This document shows positions 15,971 through 33,600 of a stretch of DNA of 64,000 bases, piece after piece. The position numbers were made by a program, and so were the translations under genes. Within the stretch, counting starts at the first letter, position 1. The number at the start of each line of letters is the position of its first letter. This DNA is from Bacteroidaceae bacterium (GTDB lineage: Bacteria > Bacteroidota > Bacteroidia > Bacteroidales > Bacteroidaceae): positions 1 through 64,000 of the forward strand of contig JAFTUV010000033.1 in the NCBI GenBank assembly GCA_017466065.1. The letters run 5' to 3'. Below the pieces are notes generated by a model that ran no database searches, was not told the DNA's origin, and worked only from the letters and a program-made list of their open reading frames with translations.

Positions 15971-18900
15971 ATGAATATTTCGGAATTAAGTATACGCAGG
16001 CCGGTGCTGGCCACGGTACTTACCATTATTATATTGTTGTTCGGCCTCATCGGATACAGCACCTTGGGCGTGCGGGAATATCCATCGGTCGACAACCCCA
16101 TAATATCGGTTACTTGCAGTTACGCAGGTGCCAACGCCGATGTTATCGAGAACCAGATAACCGAGCCGCTGGAACAGAATATAAACGGCATTCCCGGCAT
16201 ACGTTCCTTGTCGAGCGTGAGCCAGCAGGGACAGTGCCGCATAACCGTGGAGTTTGAATTATCGGTGGACCTTGAAACTGCAGCCAACGACGTGCGCGAC
16301 AAGGTGTCGCGTGCCCAACGCTATCTGCCACGCGACTGCGACCCGCCTACCGTGTCGAAGGCCGACGCCGATGCAATGCCCATTCTTATGGTGGCAATAC
16401 AGAGCGAGAACCGCTCGCTGCTGGAATTGAGCGAGATTGCCGACCTCACCGTTAAAGAGCAACTGCAAACTATCGCCAATGTGAGCAGCGTGGGCATTTG
16501 GGGCGAGAAACGCTACTCGATGCGCATTTGGCTCGACCCCGTTAAAATGGCGGCCTACGGCATTACACCCATAGATGTAAAAAATGCAATCACCAACGAG
16601 AATGTGGAGCTTCCGTCGGGAAGCATCGAGGGTAACACCGTGGAACTTACACTGCGCACAATGGGCCAGATGCACACCGCCAAGGAGTTCAACAACGTGA
16701 TACTTAAAGAGCTCAACGGCAATGTGGTGCGCGTGAGCGACATAGGATACGCCGAGCTTGGCCCTGCCGACATTAAGAGTTATATGAAAATGAACGGCGT
16801 GCCTATGGTGGGTGTGGCTGTAATTCCGCAGCCGGGTGCCAACCACATTGAGATTGCCGACGCTGTGTATGAGCGTATGCAGACTATGGAGAAGGACCTA
16901 CCGGAGGATGTAAAATACTCCTACGGATTCGACAACACAAAGTTCATACGAGCCTCGATTAACGAAGTTAAGCAGACAGTGTACGAGGCGTTCATTCTGG
17001 TGATTATTATAATTTTCCTCTTCCTGCGCGACTGGCGTGTAACGCTCATTCCTTGCATTGTGATACCCGTGTCGCTCATCGGAGCCTTCTTTGTGATGTA
17101 CGTGGCGGGATTCTCCATAAACGTGCTCACGATGCTTGCCGTGGTACTGTCGGTGGGACTTGTGGTGGACGACGCTATTGTTATGACGGAGAATATCTAC
17201 ATACGCATCGAGCAGGGAATGAGGCCGTTCCGTGCCGGCATCGAGGGCTCGAAGGAGATTTTCTTCGCGGTTATATCCACCACAATCACCTTGGTTGCAG
17301 TATTCCTCCCCATTGTATTTATGGAGGGCACCAGCGGCCGCCTGTTCCGCGAATTCAGTTTCGTGGTTGCCGGTTCGGTGATAATATCATCGTTTGCCGC
17401 GCTCACATTCACCCCTATGCTTGCCACAAAAATTCTGAAAAGACGCAAGGAGCAGAATAAATTTTACCGCAAGACCGAGCCTTTCTTCACCGGGATGAAC
17501 AACCTTTACGAAAAATCGCTCGATTGGTTCCTGAACCACCGTGTGTGGGCCATTTATATAACCATCGCGACCTTTGTGCTCATTGCAGTTATGTGGAGTT
17601 CTATTCCGGCAGAAATGGCACCTCTCGAAGACCGTTCGCAAATAACCATAAACACCCGAGGAGCCGAGGGTGCGAGCTACGAGTTTATGCGTGACTACAC
17701 CGAGGATATTAACCAGCTGGTGGACTCCATAGTCCCCGACGCAGAGTCGGTGACGGCACGCGTGTCGAGCGGTAGCGGAAACATACGAATCACACTAAAA
17801 GATTTAAGTGAGCGCGACTACTCACAGATGGATGTGGCAGCAAAACTGTCACAGGCTTTGAAGACAAAGACCAAGGCAAGAGCCTTCGTGCAACAGCAGT
17901 CGTCGTTCGGCGGCCGACGAGGCAGTATGCCCGTGCAGTATGTGTTGCAGGCCGTGAGCATTGAGAAGTTGCAAGAGGTGCTCCCCGAATTTTTGAGCCG
18001 TGTACACGACAATCCCACCTTCCAGATGGCCGATGTTGACCTGAAATTCAGCAGCCCCGAGGTGCGCGTGAACATAAACCGCGACAAGGCCGGCACACTT
18101 GGAGCAAGCGTGCGCGATGTTGCCGAGACATTGCAATATGGATTGAGCGGACAGCGTATGGGCTACTTCTATATGAACGGCAAGCAGTATGAGATTATCG
18201 GGCAGATTAACCGCCAACAACGAAACACGCCCTCGAACATAAAATCGTTGTACATACGCAGCGACAAGGGCGAAATGATACAGTTCGACAACCTTGTTGA
18301 GTTCGTGGAGTCGGTGGCACCGCCCAAACTCTACCACTACAACCGCTTCGTGTCGGCTACAATTTCGGCAGGCCTTGCCGACGGAAAGACCATCGGACAA
18401 GGGCTCGACGAAATGGACAAGATTGCCGAGGAGTTGCTCGACGACTCGTTCAGGACTGCACTTTCGGGCGACTCAAAGGAGTATCGCGAGAGTTCATCGA
18501 GCCTGCTTTTTGCATTCATCCTCGCACTCGTGCTCATCTATCTTATTCTTGCCGCGCAGTTCGAGAGTTTCAAGGACCCGCTTGTAATTATGCTCACCGT
18601 GCCTCTTGCCATTGCCGGCGCGCTCATATTTATGGCATTCACAGGAATTACAATGAATATATTCAGCCAGATTGGTATAATTATGCTCATAGGCCTTGTT
18701 GCCAAGAACGGTATTTTAATCGTGGAGTTTGCCAACCAGAAAAAAGAGAACGGCGAGACGAAGATGACTGCCATACGCAGTGCTTCGTTGCAACGCCTGC
18801 GCCCCATTCTTATGACAAGCGTTTCCACCATTTTGGGATTGCTCCCACTTGCTTTTGCGAGTGGCGAGGGAGCCAACCAGCGCATCGCAATGGGAACTTC

Positions 18901-19006
18901 CGTGATTGGAGGTATGCTGGTGTCGACAATACTCACTATGTATATTGTGCCGGCAATATATAGTTACATTTCAACCGAACGAGATAATAAAGAGGAAGAT
19001 TTATGA
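15971..19006 (+). CDS. RND multidrug efflux pump, inner-membrane permease (HAE1/AcrB type)
   Basis: A 1011-residue pump with the twelve-helix RND layout: helix 1 at residues about 12-32, a large periplasmic loop with the family's ITEPLEQNINGIPGI segment, helices 2-6 at about 330-490, a second loop and helices 8-12 near the end. The proton-relay residues are present: paired Asp in helix 4 (GLVVDDAIVM, near residues 400-401) and Lys in helix 10 (GLVAKNGILIVEF, near residue 912). Its stop overlaps the outer-membrane factor start by four bases. The export substrates cannot be read from sequence; drugs, bile acids and fatty acids are typical in gut Bacteroidales. Confidence 0.94.
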   Translation: MNISELSIRRPVLATVLTIIILLFGLIGYSTLGVREYPSVDNPIISVTCSYAGANADVIENQITEPLEQNINGIPGIRSLSSVSQQGQCRITVEFELSVDLETAANDVRDKVSRAQRYLPRDCDPPTVSKADADAMPILMVAIQSENRSLLELSEIADLTVKEQLQTIANVSSVGIWGEKRYSMRIWLDPVKMAAYGITPIDVKNAITNENVELPSGSIEGNTVELTLRTMGQMHTAKEFNNVILKELNGNVVRVSDIGYAELGPADIKSYMKMNGVPMVGVAVIPQPGANHIEIADAVYERMQTMEKDLPEDVKYSYGFDNTKFIRASINEVKQTVYEAFILVIIIIFLFLRDWRVTLIPCIVIPVSLIGAFFVMYVAGFSINVLTMLAVVLSVGLVVDDAIVMTENIYIRIEQGMRPFRAGIEGSKEIFFAVISTTITLVAVFLPIVFMEGTSGRLFREFSFVVAGSVIISSFAALTFTPMLATKILKRRKEQNKFYRKTEPFFTGMNNLYEKSLDWFLNHRVWAIYITIATFVLIAVMWSSIPAEMAPLEDRSQITINTRGAEGASYEFMRDYTEDINQLVDSIVPDAESVTARVSSGSGNIRITLKDLSERDYSQMDVAAKLSQALKTKTKARAFVQQQSSFGGRRGSMPVQYVLQAVSIEKLQEVLPEFLSRVHDNPTFQMADVDLKFSSPEVRVNINRDKAGTLGASVRDVAETLQYGLSGQRMGYFYMNGKQYEIIGQINRQQRNTPSNIKSLYIRSDKGEMIQFDNLVEFVESVAPPKLYHYNRFVSATISAGLADGKTIGQGLDEMDKIAEELLDDSFRTALSGDSKEYRESSSSLLFAFILALVLIYLILAAQFESFKDPLVIMLTVPLAIAGALIFMAFTGITMNIFSQIGIIMLIGLVAKNGILIVEFANQKKENGETKMTAIRSASLQRLRPILMTSVSTILGLLPLAFASGEGANQRIAMGTSVIGGMLVSTILTMYIVPAIYSYISTERDNKEEDL

Positions 19007-20325
19007 GAAGAAGATATATAGCATCAGCAATATGTATCTGCGTGGCTGTATTCACACAGATACAGGCACAAACAGTGTCGCTAAAAGAGTGTTTGGAAAA
19101 GGGACTCGAAAATAACTACTCGTTGCGCATAGTGAAGGGAGAAGAGCAGATTGCTCACAACAATGCCACTATTGCCAATGCCGGCTATCTGCCTACTGTC
19201 GATTTTAGCGGAGGCTACGACCTGTCGGACAACAGCAGCAGTTCAAAGGTGGAGGGAAGCAGCCAGACTGTGAAGCAACGTAACATTCTCGACCAGAATA
19301 TAAGAGCGGGAATCGACCTAAACTGGACTATTTTCGATGGGTTCAACATAAGCACCACGTATAAACAGTTGAAGGAGTTGGAGCGTATGGGCGAAACAAA
19401 CACCCGCATCGCCATAGAGGATTTTATTGCGACACTCACTGCCGAGTACTACAATTTCATTCAGCAGCGCATACGCCTCAAAAATTTCCTTTATGCCGTA
19501 AAATTATCGAAAGAGCGCTTGCGCATTGTGGAGGCGCGTTACCACATTGGTAATTTCTCGCGCCTCGATTATCAGCAGGCAAAGGTGGATTTTAATGCCG
19601 ACAGCGCGCAATATCTGCGGCAGCAGGAGGCGGTGATAAATTCACGCATCGCGCTCAATGAGCTTATGGCTATCGAGCAGGTGTACAGCCCTTTACAGAC
19701 GAGCGACACTGCCATAAACGTAAACGCCACGCTCGATTTTGTGGAATTGTGGAACGGCACGCTTGCCAATAATTCGGAATTGCTGAAAGCCGACCAGACA
19801 GGCACGCTTGCAAAGCTCGATTACAAGAAGGTGCTGTCGCGCAACTACCCCTATCTGAAACTGAATGCCGGATACGATTATGGGTACAGCAAATTCGACC
19901 AAAATACATACAACCATCGCAACAGCTGGGGCTTTAACGGAGGCCTGTCGGTGGGAATTAACCTGTGGAACGGCAACCGCCGACGCGAAAAGCGCAATGC
20001 TAAGATTGAGATTCAGAATGCACAGTTGCAACGCGAACAATTGGAACTTGCTCTGAAAGCCGACCTTGGCAGCCTGTGGCAGGCCTATCGCAATAATTTG
20101 GAGCTGTTGAATCTGGAAAAACAGAACCTGATTACCGCACGCTACAACCACGAGATTGCCAAAGAACGTTATATGCTTGACGACCTTTCGGGATTCGAAA
20201 TGCGTGAGGCACAGAAAAGCCTTCTCGACGCGGAGGAGCGATTGCTCACGGCGCAATACAACACCAAGATTTGCGAAATTTCACTCTTGCAGATAAGCGG
20301 CAATATTTCGCGTTACCTCGAATAG
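19003..20325 (+). CDS. TolC-family outer-membrane efflux channel
   Basis: A 440-residue outer-membrane factor with a signal peptide (cleavage near QAQ, residue 23). It then has the two internally related halves of the TolC fold: long helices rich in Glu, Gln, Lys and Leu, separated by beta-strand segments such as GIDLNWTIFDGF and its counterpart GGLSVGINLWNG. It completes the adaptor-pump-channel tripartite system encoded in one operon; the start codon lies inside the pump's last codons (ATGA overlap). Confidence 0.92.
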   Translation: MRRRYIASAICICVAVFTQIQAQTVSLKECLEKGLENNYSLRIVKGEEQIAHNNATIANAGYLPTVDFSGGYDLSDNSSSSKVEGSSQTVKQRNILDQNIRAGIDLNWTIFDGFNISTTYKQLKELERMGETNTRIAIEDFIATLTAEYYNFIQQRIRLKNFLYAVKLSKERLRIVEARYHIGNFSRLDYQQAKVDFNADSAQYLRQQEAVINSRIALNELMAIEQVYSPLQTSDTAINVNATLDFVELWNGTLANNSELLKADQTGTLAKLDYKKVLSRNYPYLKLNAGYDYGYSKFDQNTYNHRNSWGFNGGLSVGINLWNGNRRREKRNAKIEIQNAQLQREQLELALKADLGSLWQAYRNNLELLNLEKQNLITARYNHEIAKERYMLDDLSGFEMREAQKSLLDAEERLLTAQYNTKICEISLLQISGNISRYLE

Positions 20326-20350
20326 CATAAATCCGCGCGAGGAACAATAC

Positions 20351-20416
20351 AAAATTGCATATATATGCATCTTTATGTATAAACAACAAAAAGAACACAT
20401 ATATATGCAATTTTTT
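20351..20416 (+). terminator. 17-bp perfect A/T-rich inverted repeat followed by T6
   Basis: AAAATTGCATATATATG (20351-20367) faces its exact complement at 20398-20414 across 30 bases and runs straight into TTTTTT. The left arm also contains the 14-base palindrome TGCATATATATGCA (20356-20369). It lies between the efflux operon and korA. It may be the efflux terminator, or an operator for korA, whose promoter box (GAACTTTG, 20472-20479) is only 60 bases further on. Confidence 0.5.
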
Positions 20417-20518
20417 CGCATTTAAGTGTAAAGTTATTGCTAAAATATTTCCTCGTTTGACAAATGTTTACGAACTTTGCAGTTGCAAATTTTAAAAACC
20501 AAAAAAAATCCATAATAA

Positions 20519-22378
20519 ATGGCAGAAAACAAGAATATACAAAAACTGGACCGCGTAATAGTACGTTTCTCCGGAGATTCGGGCGACGGAATGCAGTTGG
20601 CCGGTAATATCTTTTCAACAATATCGGCAACGGTTGGTAACGACATTTGCACTTTCCCCGACTACCCGGCCGATATTCGCGCACCGCAAGGCGTGCTCAC
20701 CGGAGTTTCGGGCTTTCAGGTGCACGTTGGTGCCGACAAAGTTCTCACCCCCGGTGACAAATGCGACATTTTGGTTGCAATGAACCCTGCCGCGCTGAAA
20801 ACACAACATAAATATTGCAAGCCCACAGGTGCCATAATCATAGATACCGACTCGTTTACCGAAAAGGACCTTCAAAAAGCAGAATTCAAAACCGACGACC
20901 CCATAGAGGAGCTTGGAATAACCTGCGAAGTGGTGCCCTGCCCCATTACATCAATGTGTCAGGAAACACTGAAAGACAGCGGGCTCGACAACAAAAGCAT
21001 CGTACGTTGCAAGAATATGCTCGCACTCGGCCTTGTTTGCTGGCTGTTCGACCGCGACCTTTCGATAGCCGAGAATATGTTGCGCACCAAATTTGCCAAG
21101 AAGCCCGAGATTGCCGAGGCCAACATAAAGGCTTTGCACGCTGGATACAATATGGGACACAACACCCACGCATCAATCTCGCACACATACAGCATCGAGA
21201 GTGAGGGCGAAGGCGGCAAAGAGAAAGGCAAATATATGGATATTAACGGCAACAAGGCTACCGCATACGGCCTTATGGCAGCAGCCGAGAATGCCGGGAT
21301 GAACCTTTTTCTCGGTTCCTACCCAATAACCCCCGCAACCGACATTCTGCACGAGCTTGCAAAGCACAAGTCGCTCGGCGTGGTCACTATGCAGGCCGAA
21401 GATGAGATTGCCGGCTGTGCATCGGCAGTGGGTGCGGCATACGCAGGAGCACTTGCCTGCACAAGCACCAGCGGCCCCGGTGTATGCTTGAAGAGCGAGG
21501 CCATAAACCTTGCCGTTATAACCGAGCTTCCACTTGTGATTATAAATGTGCAGCGTGGAGGCCCCTCGACAGGTCTTCCTACAAAATCGGAACAGACCGA
21601 CCTTTTGCAAGCACTTTACGGACGCAACGGCGAAAGCCCTATCCCCGTAATTGCAGCAAGCTCGCCCACCGATTGTTTCGATGCAGCATACAACGCTTGT
21701 AAAATAGCCGTAGAGCATATGACCCCCGTCATTCTGCTCACCGATGCATTCATCGCCAACGGCTCGGCAGCGTGGAAACTCCCCAACATTGCAGAATACC
21801 CGGCCATTGTGCCTCCATACGTTACTCCCGAAATGAAGGAGGGGTGGACCCCCTACAAGCGCAACCCCGAGAATGAGGTTCGCTATTGGGCTGTACCCGG
21901 CACCGAAGGCTTTATGCACCGCATAGGAGGATTGGAGAAGAGCGCGGCAACAGGAGCAATATCGAACGACCCCGAAAATCATCACAATATGGTTGAGAAA
22001 CGTGCCGAGAAGGTTGCAAGGATAGCCAACTACATTCCCGCGCTGCAAGTAGAGGGCGACGAGAATGCCGACCTGCTCATTGTAGGATTCGGAGGCACAT
22101 ACGGCCACTTGTGCGAGGCTATGCAGGCTATGAACAAGGCCGGCAAGAGAACCGCACTCGCCCACTTCAACTATATCAACCCCCTCCCTGCCAACACCGC
22201 CGAGGTGCTGCGCAAGTACAAGAAAATTGTGGTTGCCGAGCAGAATATGGGACAATTTGCATCGTACCTGCGCACAAGAATCGAGGGTATCGAACTGCAT
22301 CAGTATAACGAGGTAAAAGGCCAACCCTTTGCCGTTGCGACATTGGTTGAGGCATTTACTAAAATAATGGAGGAATAA
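20519..22378 (+). CDS. korA: 2-oxoacid:ferredoxin oxidoreductase, fused gamma-alpha subunit
   Basis: A 619-residue subunit combining the gamma domain (N-terminal, residues about 1-190, with the signature FSGDSGDGMQLAGNIF) and the alpha/pyrimidine-binding domain (residues about 235-620, with GSYPITPATDILHELAKH). With KorB it oxidatively decarboxylates a 2-oxoacid, most likely 2-oxoglutarate, to the acyl-CoA and passes electrons to ferredoxin. Specificity for 2-oxoglutarate rather than pyruvate or branched 2-oxoacids is inferred from its resemblance to KorA, not proven. No ferredoxin-like delta subunit is encoded beside it. KorB follows two bases after the stop. Confidence 0.92.
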   Translation: MAENKNIQKLDRVIVRFSGDSGDGMQLAGNIFSTISATVGNDICTFPDYPADIRAPQGVLTGVSGFQVHVGADKVLTPGDKCDILVAMNPAALKTQHKYCKPTGAIIIDTDSFTEKDLQKAEFKTDDPIEELGITCEVVPCPITSMCQETLKDSGLDNKSIVRCKNMLALGLVCWLFDRDLSIAENMLRTKFAKKPEIAEANIKALHAGYNMGHNTHASISHTYSIESEGEGGKEKGKYMDINGNKATAYGLMAAAENAGMNLFLGSYPITPATDILHELAKHKSLGVVTMQAEDEIAGCASAVGAAYAGALACTSTSGPGVCLKSEAINLAVITELPLVIINVQRGGPSTGLPTKSEQTDLLQALYGRNGESPIPVIAASSPTDCFDAAYNACKIAVEHMTPVILLTDAFIANGSAAWKLPNIAEYPAIVPPYVTPEMKEGWTPYKRNPENEVRYWAVPGTEGFMHRIGGLEKSAATGAISNDPENHHNMVEKRAEKVARIANYIPALQVEGDENADLLIVGFGGTYGHLCEAMQAMNKAGKRTALAHFNYINPLPANTAEVLRKYKKIVVAEQNMGQFASYLRTRIEGIELHQYNEVKGQPFAVATLVEAFTKIMEE

Positions 22379-22380
22379 CA

Positions 22381-23385
22381 ATGAGCGAATACACAGCACA
22401 AGACTATAAATTCGGGCAACCACGTTGGTGCCCCGGTTGCGGCGACCACTCATTCTTGGGTGCTCTGCACAAAGCAATGAGCGAAATTGGCGTTGCGCCC
22501 CACAATATCGCGGTAATTTCGGGAATAGGATGTTCGTCGCGTCTGCCCTACTATATGAACACATACGGGTTCCACACAATACACGGGCGTGCGGCAGCCA
22601 TAGCCACAGGCGCAAAGGTGGCCAACCCCAACCTTACAGTGTGGCAAATTTCGGGTGACGGTGATGGGCTTGCCATCGGCGGTAATCACTTCATTCACGC
22701 AGTGCGCCGTAACATCGACCTTAATATGATACTGCTAAACAACCGCATATACGGCCTCACAAAAGGACAATACTCACCAACCTCGGCAAGAGGTTTTGTG
22801 AGCAAGTCCTCGCCCTACGGCACGGTCGAGGAGCCTTTCCGCCCGGCAGAGCTCTGCTTCGGTGCACGCGGACAGTTCTTTGCCCGTTGCGTGGCAACAG
22901 ATATGCAGGCTGCGGTCGGTTGCCTTAAAGCAGCAGCACAACACAAGGGTGCATCGGTTGTAGAGGTATTGCAGAACTGCGTAATCTTCAACAACGGCAC
23001 TCACGACAGCATTTACACCAAGGAGGGACGGGCAAAGAACGCCATATATTTAGAGCACGGAAAGCCTATGATTTTTGGTGAGAACCGTGAATATGGCCTT
23101 ATGCAGGAGGGTTTCGGGCTTAAAGTGGTGAAGATTGGCGAGAATGGGATTACAGAGAATGACATTCTTGTTCACGACGCTCATTGCAAGGACACCACCC
23201 TGCATTTGAAACTCGCTCTTATGGAGGGCCCCGATTTTCCCATTGCTCTCGGTGTCATACGCGATGTAGAGGCACTCACCTACAACGATGCGGTACACGC
23301 ACAGGTGGAGGAGGTAAAGGCGCAGAAGAAGTATCACACCTTCGCCGAGCTACTCGAAACAAACGATACTTGGGAAATAAAGTAA
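22381..23385 (+). CDS. korB: 2-oxoacid:ferredoxin oxidoreductase, beta (TPP-binding) subunit
   Basis: A 334-residue subunit that binds thiamine diphosphate and one iron-sulfur cluster. The N-terminal PRWCPGCGDH segment supplies cluster cysteines and substrate residues. The TPP-Mg motif is GDGDGLAIGGNH followed by NNRIYGLTKGQYSPTS, around residues 88-135. Length is typical for KorB-type subunits. It pairs with the upstream KorA in a two-gene operon that ends at an 18-bp hairpin. Confidence 0.93.
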   Translation: MSEYTAQDYKFGQPRWCPGCGDHSFLGALHKAMSEIGVAPHNIAVISGIGCSSRLPYYMNTYGFHTIHGRAAAIATGAKVANPNLTVWQISGDGDGLAIGGNHFIHAVRRNIDLNMILLNNRIYGLTKGQYSPTSARGFVSKSSPYGTVEEPFRPAELCFGARGQFFARCVATDMQAAVGCLKAAAQHKGASVVEVLQNCVIFNNGTHDSIYTKEGRAKNAIYLEHGKPMIFGENREYGLMQEGFGLKVVKIGENGITENDILVHDAHCKDTTLHLKLALMEGPDFPIALGVIRDVEALTYNDAVHAQVEEVKAQKKYHTFAELLETNDTWEIK

Positions 23386-23410
23386 ACTCCGCGTTTACAC
23401 AAGTTATAAT

Positions 23411-23452
23411 AAAACAATCGGCAGATACTTTAAGGTATCTGCCGATTGTTTT
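23411..23452. terminator. Bidirectional terminator between korB and the GH84-GH2 gene
   Basis: A perfect 18-base stem (23411-23428 and 23435-23452) with loop TTTAAG has AAAA at one end and TTTT at the other, so it can stop both converging transcripts. Confidence 0.88.
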
Positions 23453-23506
23453 ATTGATTATCCGGTAACGACACCCCACGCAGGAGATGCTGTTCCGGAT
23501 ATTTCC

Positions 23507-30502
<6,996 letters not shown>

Positions 30503-30572
30503 TTATTGATAATTTATTTATACATTTTTTCAAAAAAAAGGCCCTTTTCTTCATTGTTACTTGCAAAAAACG

Positions 30573-30580
30573 TACATTTG
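30573..30580 (+). promoter_or_regulatory. Promoter box of the GH20 gene
   Basis: Perfect TACATTTG, 40 bases before the ATG at 30620. With the opposite box at 30479-30486 it forms a 200-base divergent control region, so both glycosidases may be regulated together. Confidence 0.65.
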
Positions 30581-30619
30581 CAAATGTTGGAATTTCAAAA
30601 AATTACTATAATTCAAGTT

Positions 30620-33600
30620 ATGAAAAGAAATCTACTGTTTTTATTATGTCTTATTACCGGATTTTCCGCAGGCCTTGCCCAAGGATTTCCGACAGTGAGT
30701 ACCGATGATGTTACCAAATGGTATCTTATCCAGTTTATGAACGGCGGCAACGCCATCACTGCCGAGACTGTAAACGCCAACATCACCACGGCGGCAGCAA
30801 CAGGCAGCGATGCACAGCTGTGGAAGATTACAGGCGATGCCTCGCAGGGCTACACATTCACAAACAAAAAGGGTTACACCCTGTATGTAAACTCCGCGGC
30901 AAGAGACCAGATGGTGCGCGCGGCAGCAAGCAGCACAGGTGTGTATAAGTTCAAGATAAACAGCACCGCAAACAGCAGTTACAGCGGTGGTTACGAAATT
31001 CAGCCTGCGAGCAACACCGGCGTTTCAATGAACCTATGGGGCGGCCCCAGCGAAAATCGCGGTGTGGGATTATGGAACAGTGGCGACCAGAATAACCCTG
31101 TGACATTTGTCGATGCAAGCAGTTACGAAGCACTTGGTAAAATATCCATAATACCCCAACCATCGGAGCTGACAATCATAAAGGAGGGAAGCCTCTCTTT
31201 CGATAAGCTGAATGCCATTGCCTACACAGGCGAGGAGATGAAGTTGCACGCCGAGGAGTTTGCCACACAGTTGGAGAAAGCATCGGGCATTGCTCTGCAA
31301 GTGAAAGAGGCCGGCACAACAGCTGCCGATGGAGAAATCTGGTTCGGCACCGACGCTACCCTACCCGCCGAGGGCTATACTCTTAAAGTAAACGACAATA
31401 ATATTGAGATTAAAGCCTCGGCTTTTGCCGGCCTGCTCTACGGATTGCAGACACTTAAACAGATGCTTCCCCGCGAGTTTTTTGCCACAGATTTACAAAG
31501 TGGCATCGAGTGGGCTGTACCCTATCTTGAAATAAACGACAAACCGCTTTTGGGTCACCGCGGATATATGCTCGACATTGCCCGCCACTTCTTCAACAAA
31601 GAGGAGGTAAAGAAAGTGCTCGATATTCTTGCACTCTACAAGATGAACCGCTTTCACTGGCACCTCACAGACGACCAAGGCTGGCGTGTGGAAATTCCCG
31701 AATACCCCAAGCTCACCGAAGTGGGCTCCATTCGTTCAAAATCGTTCAGCAACGCGAGCGACGGACAAAATTTCTACGACGATACTGAATATGGACGCGG
31801 AATGTGGTACACACAGGACGAGTTGCGCGAGGTCGTTGCATACGCAAAGGCACGCAACATCGAGATTATCCCCGAAATTGACCTCCCCGGCCATATGGTA
31901 GCGGCGGTTACTGCATACCCCGAATTCAGCTGCGACTCTACAAAGAAGTATGAGGTGCGCGTAGACGGCGGAATTTCGGAGGATGTGCTCAACATTGGCG
32001 ACGACCGAGTGATAGAGTTCCTAAAATGCGTTCTCGACAACATTGCCGACATCTTCCCCTATGATTACATTCACATTGGTGGCGACGAGTGCCCCACCAC
32101 ACAATGGAGCACCAACGAACAGTGCCTTGCACGCGTGCAGGAACTTGGGCTCGACGGAGTGCACCAACTGCAATCGTGGTTGGTTGAGGAGCTCGGCATC
32201 TACCTGAAAGAGAAACACGGAAGGGACATTATCGTGTGGGACGAACTGCTTGCCAACTGGGACGACAACAACCGGACAAAGCCAGTTATTATGGCGTGGA
32301 ACGGAATTGGTTACAGCGGACAGGCAGCCAACAGAGGTATGAAGTCGATTATTGTTCCCTACACACATCTGTATCTCGACTTTATGCAGAGCGACGAGAG
32401 CAACCGCTTTGTAGACGAGCTATACAACGGCGGTTGGGGAATAAACACAGTAGAGGAGATTTATGGCCTTAATCCATTGAGCAGCCTGTCGGGCAAAGAG
32501 GATTACGCTCTTGGCGTACAGGGCAATATGTGGACAGAAACTTGCAACGACATAGATGAGGTTGAGTATCAGCTGCTCCCCCGCCTCCTCGCTCTATCTG
32601 AGATTGGCTGGTTGCCCACAGCAAAAAAGAACTGGGTATCCTTCTACAAGCGTTTGCAAAGCCACGATGAGATTTTCGAATTGCTCGATTATAAATATGC
32701 GAAGCATTACATTGAGCCCACCGAATATACCGAGGCAGAAAGTACAATAATGGAAGCCGAGAGTATATTGGAGAATAGCATACGCGGCGGGGCAGGCTAC
32801 CCGGCAGCAGAGTTGTTCGACGCGCTTAAAGAGGCATACGCCGGCACACAGGGCGATGATGTTACGGCACTTGCCACCGCAATAGAGAACTACAAGAATG
32901 CCCCCATCGTTCAGCCACAAGAGGGCAAGACCTACCAGATTGTATCGGCCTCGGTGCAATATCAGCGTCAATACGCAGGTTCCACAATGTATCAGAGTGG
33001 CGAGGGGGTACGCTTCCACTATACTCCGCAAACAGAGCCCGAGGAGTTGTGGCAATTTACCGCAGCCACCGACGGCGGATACATAATAACCAATGTTTAT
33101 AGTGGCGAACAGCTCACTATGGGCAATTACAACACCGCCATAAAGATGGGCACAACCGGCACTGCCGTGAGAATAGACAAGGCAACCATTGCCACACAGG
33201 ACTTTACATATATTCCCGGTGTTGTTGTAATTTCGGCTGTCGACGGCTACAATGCCACAGTGACAGGTAGCGTGAAACGTTTGAGTGCCGAAGTATCGGG
33301 CGAGGTATATGCCAAGGACAATGCCGCACTCTGCTACAACGGCACGTGGAAACTCATCGAGGTGAGCGACTTTACCGCACAATTACAGGGACTTGTCGAC
33401 AAGAGCGAGATTATCATCCTCACAGCAGAGCCCGGCGAGGCCAACCAACCCACAGAGGAGGCACTCGATTACTTGCAGCAAAGCATTATCACTCCCGCGA
33501 AGCAGACGCTTGCAGCAGGCAACGTGAGCGAAGAGCAGTACAACGCATACGTTGCTCTCTACCACCAGTTCCAGATGATGGAGAAGACCGGCTTTGTACA

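Noticed and set aside
21173..22615. 480-codon reading frame antisense to korA
   Set aside because: Cys- and Gly-rich translation without motifs, fully covered by korA and the start of korB, which are certain.
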